Shown: positions 15,598 to 19,527 of the stretch, in pieces
How the letters are laid out: every line of letters starts with the position of its first letter
Position numbering within the stretch: position 1 is the stretch's first letter
From: a bacterium
Lineage (GTDB): Bacteria; UBP14; UBA6098; JAFGQG01
Direction: 5' to 3'
DNA: 19,527 nt
Assembly: GCA_016930435.1 (NCBI GenBank)
Contig: JAFGGQ010000134.1
Coordinates: 1 to 19,527, forward strand
Notes under the pieces: model-generated
What the model saw: only the letters and a program-made list of their open reading frames with translations
Database searches by the model: none
What the model was told of the DNA's origin: nothing
Translations under genes and position numbers: made by a program

Positions 15598-15643
15598 GTA
15601 TATAAGGTTGAAAAAGAAATTAACTTAAAAAAAGGAGGTTAAA

Positions 15644-16075
15644 ATGGCACTAGTACGCTGGAAACCCTTACCAAGCTTCTGGAATATGCCACAGTCAGTC
15701 GAAAAATTCTTCGATGATTTCCTTGAAGACAAAGGAGCGGAGAAGATCTGGGCGCCGGAGGTGGATATCTATGAAAATGAGGATACCCTCAATGTCGAGG
15801 TGGAAGTACCCGGTATCCAAAAGGAGGACATCAATATCTCCGTCTCGAATAATGTCCTTACTATAAGTGGCAAAAAGGAGTTGGAAAAGGAAGAGAAAGA
15901 CCGCAATTACCACCGGGTTGAAAGGACCTATGGGGAATTTCGGAGGACTTTTACTCTCCCCTCGGGAATGGATACTGAGAAGATTAAGGCAAGCTATAAG
16001 TCCGGCGTTTTGAAGGTAACTCTTCCTAAAGAGGAAAAGGCAAAACCAAAAGAAATACCGGTGACCGTTGAATAA
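15644..16075 (+). CDS. Small heat-shock protein (Hsp20/alpha-crystallin)
   Basis: 143 residues. The N-terminal arm (1-38) is rich in Trp and Phe. The alpha-crystallin domain (about 38-130) contains VDIYENEDTLNVEVEVPGI and YKSGVLKVTLPK (the GVLxxxxPK box, about 124-135). The C-terminal EIPVTVE carries the I-x-V motif that docks subunits in the oligomer. It acts as an ATP-independent holdase in the cytoplasm, passing clients to the DnaK system encoded next door. AAGGAGGT at 15632-15639 supports ATG 15644. The promoter is probably the sigma-54 site upstream, and the gene is closed by a strong terminator. Confidence 0.95.
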   Translation: MALVRWKPLPSFWNMPQSVEKFFDDFLEDKGAEKIWAPEVDIYENEDTLNVEVEVPGIQKEDINISVSNNVLTISGKKELEKEEKDRNYHRVERTYGEFRRTFTLPSGMDTEKIKASYKSGVLKVTLPKEEKAKPKEIPVTVE

Positions 16076-16096
16076 ATGGTCTCGAGGAATATCGGA

Positions 16097-16133
16097 GCGT
16101 CTCCCGCTATCCAGCGGGAGGCGCCCTTTTTTT
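16097..16133 (+). terminator. Rho-independent terminator between hsp20 and dnaK
   Basis: A 12-base GC-rich stem (GCGTCTCCCGCT with AGCGGGAGGCGC, one G-T pair), a four-base loop ATCC, and seven T at 16127-16133. Only 20 bases separate its T-run from the dnaK ATG, and they are taken up by the ribosome site. Confidence 0.92.
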
Positions 16134-16153
16134 ATCAATAAGGAGTTAAAATA

Positions 16154-18067
16154 ATGGGAAAAATTATTGGAATCGACTTGGGAACTACCAATTCTTGTGT
16201 AGCTGTTATGGAAGGAAATGAACCCAAGGTGATCATAAACGAGGAAGGCCACAGGACTACACCCTCAGTGGTGGCTTTTCCGAAAAGCGGGGGTAGATTG
16301 GTAGGATTGTCAGCTAAACGTCAGGCTATTACGAACTCGCAGAATACTATCTACTCAATTAAAAGGTTCATGGGACGCATGTACAACGAAGTCCAGAATG
16401 AAATATCAGAGGTCCCTTTCAAGGTGGTAAAAGGCCAGAATAATGTTGCACGGGTGAAAATTGGCGACAAGGAATATTCCCCTCCGGAGATCTCAGCCCT
16501 TGTCCTTCAGAAGATGAAAAAAACTGCCGAAGACTACCTTGGTGAACCGGTTACTGATGCTGTGATCACCGTACCAGCATACTTCAATGATAGTCAGCGT
16601 CAGGCTACAAAGGAAGCTGGAAAAATAGCAGGATTGAACGTCCGGCGAATTATCAATGAACCAACTGCTGCCTCCCTCGCCTATGGAATGGATAAAAAGG
16701 AAAACATCAAGGTCGCCGTATTCGACCTCGGTGGAGGAACCTTTGATATATCCATATTGGAACTGGGCGATGGGGTATTCGAGGTGAAATCCACCAATGG
16801 AGATACTCACTTGGGTGGGGATGATTTCGATAAACGGGTAATAGACTGGCTTGTAGATGAATTCAAGAAGCAGGAAGGGATAGACCTTTCAAAGGACGCC
16901 ATGGCTATACAAAGGCTGAAGGATGCCGCGGAAAAGGCTAAATGCGAGCTTTCCAGTGTACTTCAGACAGAGATTAACCTTCCATTTGTGACCGCGGACG
17001 CATCTGGTCCCAAACATCTGAATATAACCCTTTCCCGCTCTAAGCTGGAACAATTGGTGGAAGACCTCATTGAAAGGACCGTAGGACCCGTTAAAAAGGC
17101 CCTTAGCGACGCTAAATTAGCCACGGGAGAGGTGGACGAGGTGATCCTGGTAGGAGGCCAAACTCGGATGCCCAAGGTCCAGGAAAAGGTAAAGGAGCTG
17201 TTTGGCAGGGAACCCCATAAGGGGGTCAATCCTGATGAAGTTGTAGCACTCGGTGCAGCTATTCAGGGAGGCGTTCTGGCTGGCGATGTTCATGATGTCC
17301 TGCTCCTGGATGTTACTCCCCTTTCCCTGGGAGTTGAAACCCTCCGTGGTGTTTTCACCAAACTAATCGAACGCAATACCACGATACCAACAAAAAAAAC
17401 AGAGGTTTTCAGCACTGCTCAGGACAACCAGACAAGCGTTGAGATCAATGTGCTGCAGGGAGAGCGGCCTATGGCAAAGGACAACAAGAGCCTTGGAAGG
17501 TTCTTCCTGGACGGAATTCCACCTGCCCCAAGGGGAATGCCGCAGATCGAGGTATCATTCGATATCGATGCAAACGGAATACTTAATGTCTCTGCCAAGG
17601 ATAAAGCTACTTCTAAAGAACAATCCATTAGGATCGAATCTTCAAGCGGCTTGAACGAGGAAGAGATACAGAGGATGGTCAAAGACAGCGAGCAATATGC
17701 GGATGAGGACCGGAAAAAAGCCGAACAGGTTCAAACCCGAAATCAAGCCGATAATATGGTTTATTCTACCGAAAAGCAGTTGAAGGAATACGGGGATAAG
17801 ATTGATGCCGCTACACGCTCAAAAGTGGAAGAGGGAGTAAACAAGCTGAAAGAAGCCCTGAAAGGGGAGGACACCAGCCTGATCAAGTCGGAGATGGACA
17901 CTCTCACTCAAATAATGCATGATGTTGCGCAACAGCTCTACCAGCAGGCTGGGGCATCAGCAGGAGGACAGCCCGGCCCCCAGCAGGGGGAAGCCCCTCC
18001 GTCTGAAGATGATAAGGGTAATGACGATTCAGATGCAGTGGATGCTGATTTCGAAGTGGTGGAATAA
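16154..18067 (+). CDS. dnaK: Hsp70 chaperone DnaK
   Basis: 637 residues, full length. The nucleotide-binding domain has [12 protein letters not shown] (5-16), DLGGGTFD (191-198) and [11 protein letters not shown] (about 333-343). The interdomain linker VLLLDV is at about 381-386, followed by the substrate domain ([11 protein letters not shown]). A Gly/Gln-rich tail ends in the acidic ADFEVVE. It refolds proteins with ATP together with DnaJ and GrpE. AGGAG at 16141-16145 supports ATG 16154. There is no room for a separate promoter after the terminator, so expression probably comes from read-through or from a promoter inside hsp20. grpE is not adjacent. Confidence 0.98.
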   Translation: MGKIIGIDLGTTNSCVAVMEGNEPKVIINEEGHRTTPSVVAFPKSGGRLVGLSAKRQAITNSQNTIYSIKRFMGRMYNEVQNEISEVPFKVVKGQNNVARVKIGDKEYSPPEISALVLQKMKKTAEDYLGEPVTDAVITVPAYFNDSQRQATKEAGKIAGLNVRRIINEPTAASLAYGMDKKENIKVAVFDLGGGTFDISILELGDGVFEVKSTNGDTHLGGDDFDKRVIDWLVDEFKKQEGIDLSKDAMAIQRLKDAAEKAKCELSSVLQTEINLPFVTADASGPKHLNITLSRSKLEQLVEDLIERTVGPVKKALSDAKLATGEVDEVILVGGQTRMPKVQEKVKELFGREPHKGVNPDEVVALGAAIQGGVLAGDVHDVLLLDVTPLSLGVETLRGVFTKLIERNTTIPTKKTEVFSTAQDNQTSVEINVLQGERPMAKDNKSLGRFFLDGIPPAPRGMPQIEVSFDIDANGILNVSAKDKATSKEQSIRIESSSGLNEEEIQRMVKDSEQYADEDRKKAEQVQTRNQADNMVYSTEKQLKEYGDKIDAATRSKVEEGVNKLKEALKGEDTSLIKSEMDTLTQIMHDVAQQLYQQAGASAGGQPGPQQGEAPPSEDDKGNDDSDAVDADFEVVE

Positions 18068-18102
18068 AAGCAAGCTTGATATATCATATAAGTCTTCATA
18101 AT

Positions 18103-18172
18103 CATCCTGGAGATAGGTAAGGGTTGGAAGTATTCAAAAAATACCAGAGACTCTCTTCATATCTCCAGGATG
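18103..18172. repeat. Perfect 13-base inverted repeat in the dnaK-dnaJ gap
   Basis: CATCCTGGAGATA at 18103-18115 is exactly reverse-complementary to TATCTCCAGGATG at 18160-18172. The 44-base loop carries a nested GTATT/AATAC hairpin (18130-18144). No T-run follows, so it does not look like a standard terminator. It may be an RNA processing or stability element, or an intergenic palindromic repeat. Confidence 0.6.
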
Positions 18173-18253
18173 CCTACCCTTTCAGGCAGGGCATTAAATA
18201 CCGATAGAGTTTGAAGTATATGAATTTATAAATTGCCAAGGTTGACAATTTTT

Positions 18254-18300
18254 ATATCTTGTAAATCCTTTAAGTTTATCCGGAGCGAAACACAAGATAT
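18254..18300 (+). promoter_or_regulatory. Candidate leader hairpin before dnaJ
   Basis: ATATCTTGT (18254-18262) pairs perfectly with ACAAGATAT (18292-18300) around a 29-base loop. The 3' arm ends one base before the weak ribosome site AGGA (18302-18305) of dnaJ. A TTGACA at 18242-18247 has no matching -10 at normal spacing. The hairpin could modulate translation, or the arms could be operator half-sites. Confidence 0.35.
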
Positions 18301-18309
18301 CAGGACAAA

Positions 18310-19398
18310 ATGAAAGATTATTATAAGATATTGGGTGTGGGTGAAAAGGCATCTCAGGATGAGATCAAGAAGAGCTTTCGGAAACTGGCTAAGGAGTATC
18401 ATCCAGACCGGCATCCTAACGACAAAGTAGCGGAAGAGAAGTTCAAGGAAATTTCCGAGGCTTACGAAATTCTCAGCGATCCTCAAAAGCGTGATAAATA
18501 TGATAAGATGCGCCAATATGCCCAGTTTGAGGGCTTTGGCAGGCAGAGGGTTTATCAGGGTTCAGGGGCTGATTTCACTAACCTGGAGGATCTATTCGGT
18601 GATTTTGGCCGAATGGGTGATGTTTTTCGCTCTATTTTTGATTTTGGCAAACCTCGCTCCCGCACCCGGAAACCGCGCAGAGCAGCCTTTCAAAACATCT
18701 ATCAACGCGTCCAGATACCCCTTCAAATAGCACTTAATGGGGGGAAGATATCCATCAAGGTTCCACTTGAAGAGGCTTGTCCGGTTTGTAACGGTACTGG
18801 TCAGCAGAAAAATAGCCACCCAACCACCTGTCCCGATTGCGGTGGAACCGGAGTGATCTCCCAATCGCAGGGGTTTTTTGCGGTACAGAGGCCCTGCCAG
18901 CGTTGTATGGGAACTGGAAAGATCGGTCTAAATCCATGTACTGCTTGCAGCGGAACAGGATTCAAAGAAGAATACCATACTATCGAAATCCAGATACCCA
19001 AAGGGATACAGAATGGGGCTAAGATGAAATTGAAGGGTAAGGGGAAGTTCTACCCCGGCGGCCGCCGGAGCGACCTCATCCTGATTATTGAAATACAGGG
19101 CGATAAACGATTTCAAAGAAGGGGCAATGATCTCTATACATCTGTTACCATTGGCCTGACCCAGGCGGTGCTGGGGAGTAAGATCAAGATCAAGACTCTT
19201 GAAGGCAGGAAGGTTCAACTCAATATCCCTCCCGGAACACAGCCCGACACGAAGTTCAAACTGGCCGGTTTGGGTATCCAGAACGAAAAAGAAAGGGGGG
19301 ATCTTTTTGTGACAGTGAAAGTGAAGATCCCTTCCAAGCTTTCAGACCAGGAAAAGGAGCTATTCAAAGACTATTCAAAAATGCATAAAACCAAATAA
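18310..19398 (+). CDS. dnaJ: DnaJ (Hsp40) co-chaperone with four zinc-binding repeats
   Basis: 362 residues. The J domain (about 1-70) has the HPD motif at 31-33. A short, poorly Gly/Phe-rich linker (about 71-120) follows. The zinc region has four CxxCxGxG repeats at 157-164, 174-181, 196-203 and 210-217, then two C-terminal beta domains. It delivers substrates to DnaK and triggers its ATPase. The Cys repeats make it a class I DnaJ and not a CbpA-type protein. The linker has few of the usual GF repeats. ATG 18310 has only AGGA at 18302-18305 ahead of it. The gene lies 242 bases after dnaK and may be controlled separately. Confidence 0.95.
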   Translation: MKDYYKILGVGEKASQDEIKKSFRKLAKEYHPDRHPNDKVAEEKFKEISEAYEILSDPQKRDKYDKMRQYAQFEGFGRQRVYQGSGADFTNLEDLFGDFGRMGDVFRSIFDFGKPRSRTRKPRRAAFQNIYQRVQIPLQIALNGGKISIKVPLEEACPVCNGTGQQKNSHPTTCPDCGGTGVISQSQGFFAVQRPCQRCMGTGKIGLNPCTACSGTGFKEEYHTIEIQIPKGIQNGAKMKLKGKGKFYPGGRRSDLILIIEIQGDKRFQRRGNDLYTSVTIGLTQAVLGSKIKIKTLEGRKVQLNIPPGTQPDTKFKLAGLGIQNEKERGDLFVTVKVKIPSKLSDQEKELFKDYSKMHKTK

Positions 19399-19434
19399 TT
19401 ACTGGTTTCCGTTAAGATTATTGAACAATAAATT

Positions 19435-19450
19435 AAGTTATAAATAACTT
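19435..19450. promoter_or_regulatory. Palindrome upstream of the last gene (possible operator)
   Basis: AAGTTAT-AA-ATAACTT is a perfect 7-base inverted repeat with a 2-base centre. It overlaps a TTGACT (19449-19454) that could be a -35 box, though no -10 at 16-18 bases is evident. The AT-rich composition makes chance palindromes more likely. Confidence 0.3.
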
Positions 19451-19497
19451 GACTTAAATAGGGGATTGGTTATTTTTTTTACAATACAGAGGATGCT

Positions 19498-19527
19498 ATG
19501 CTTAGTACCAGAATTATTGACATCGTA
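19498..19527 (+). CDS. Start of a truncated gene, unrecognised
   Basis: Only ten codons are in the window (MLSTRIIDIV). AGAGGA at 19488-19493, four bases before ATG 19498, supports this start over the out-of-frame ATG at 19493. The gene is cut by the window edge. Too little is visible to name it; hrcA or grpE might be expected beside dnaJ, but the residues do not show either. Confidence 0.45.
   Translation, partial: MLSTRIIDIV

Noticed and set aside
15451-15642. 63-codon frame starting TTG before hsp20
   Set aside because: It has no ribosome site, spans the sigma-54 element and activator repeats, and its last codons are the hsp20 ribosome site.
15695-16252. 185-codon antisense frame opposite hsp20 and the start of dnaK
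   Set aside because: It crosses a strong terminator and two well-supported genes on the other strand; a codon-bias shadow.
18242-18270. TTGACA as a dnaJ promoter
   Set aside because: No -10-like hexamer at 15-19 bases; the AT-rich gap makes a chance TTGACA likely.

Overview
The window looks like chromosomal housekeeping DNA from a Gram-negative, diderm, moderately AT-rich bacterium, probably an uncultured lineage around the Fibrobacteres-Chlorobi-Bacteroidetes group. That placement is an inference. It rests on a PorV/FadL-type outer-membrane barrel with a C-terminal Phe, several short lipoproteins with relaxed lipoboxes, a TPR lipoprotein carrying a TonB-like C-terminus, and frequent TTG starts with good Shine-Dalgarno sites. 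All genes are on the + strand. I see no tRNA, rRNA, CRISPR array, transposase or phage gene.

Region by region. (1) 1-2900: a DUF1622 membrane protein, a large metalloprotease-like lipoprotein (HEVGH), then about 290 bases holding an orphan coding remnant of about 60 codons. (2) 2908-3891: a stand-alone tryptophanyl-tRNA synthetase with its own promoter candidate. (3) 4047-8440: a tight five-gene envelope operon made of an outer-membrane barrel, an extremely Tyr/Trp-rich lipoprotein, a PorV/FadL-like barrel, a site-2 protease and an M29-type aminopeptidase. It is preceded by a sigma-54-like -24/-12 element. (4) 8590-9701: a coiled-coil lipoprotein and a fibronectin-III-like lipoprotein, closed by a strong terminator. 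(5) 9849-15375: a second fibronectin-III-like lipoprotein, a membrane-anchored HtrA protease, purB, and a TPR lipoprotein with a TonB-like C-terminus. (6) 15582-19398: a chaperone cluster hsp20-dnaK-dnaJ. (7) The last 30 bases begin a further gene that is cut off.

The strongest unusual signal is in the chaperone cluster. The small heat-shock gene is preceded by a near-consensus sigma-54 promoter (GG-N10-GC) and, 80-110 bases further upstream, by four TGTCR direct repeats spaced 9-10 bases apart. This is the layout of an enhancer for a sigma-54 activator. A strong intrinsic terminator lies between hsp20 and dnaK, only 20 bases before the dnaK start, so dnaK may depend on read-through. The dnaK-dnaJ gap holds two inverted repeats. 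No CIRCE operator, hrcA or grpE is seen. Together this suggests a chaperone operon under sigma-54/activator control with graded output, rather than the common HrcA/CIRCE or sigma-32 control. A second sigma-54-like site before the envelope operon hints at a wider envelope and protein-stress regulon.
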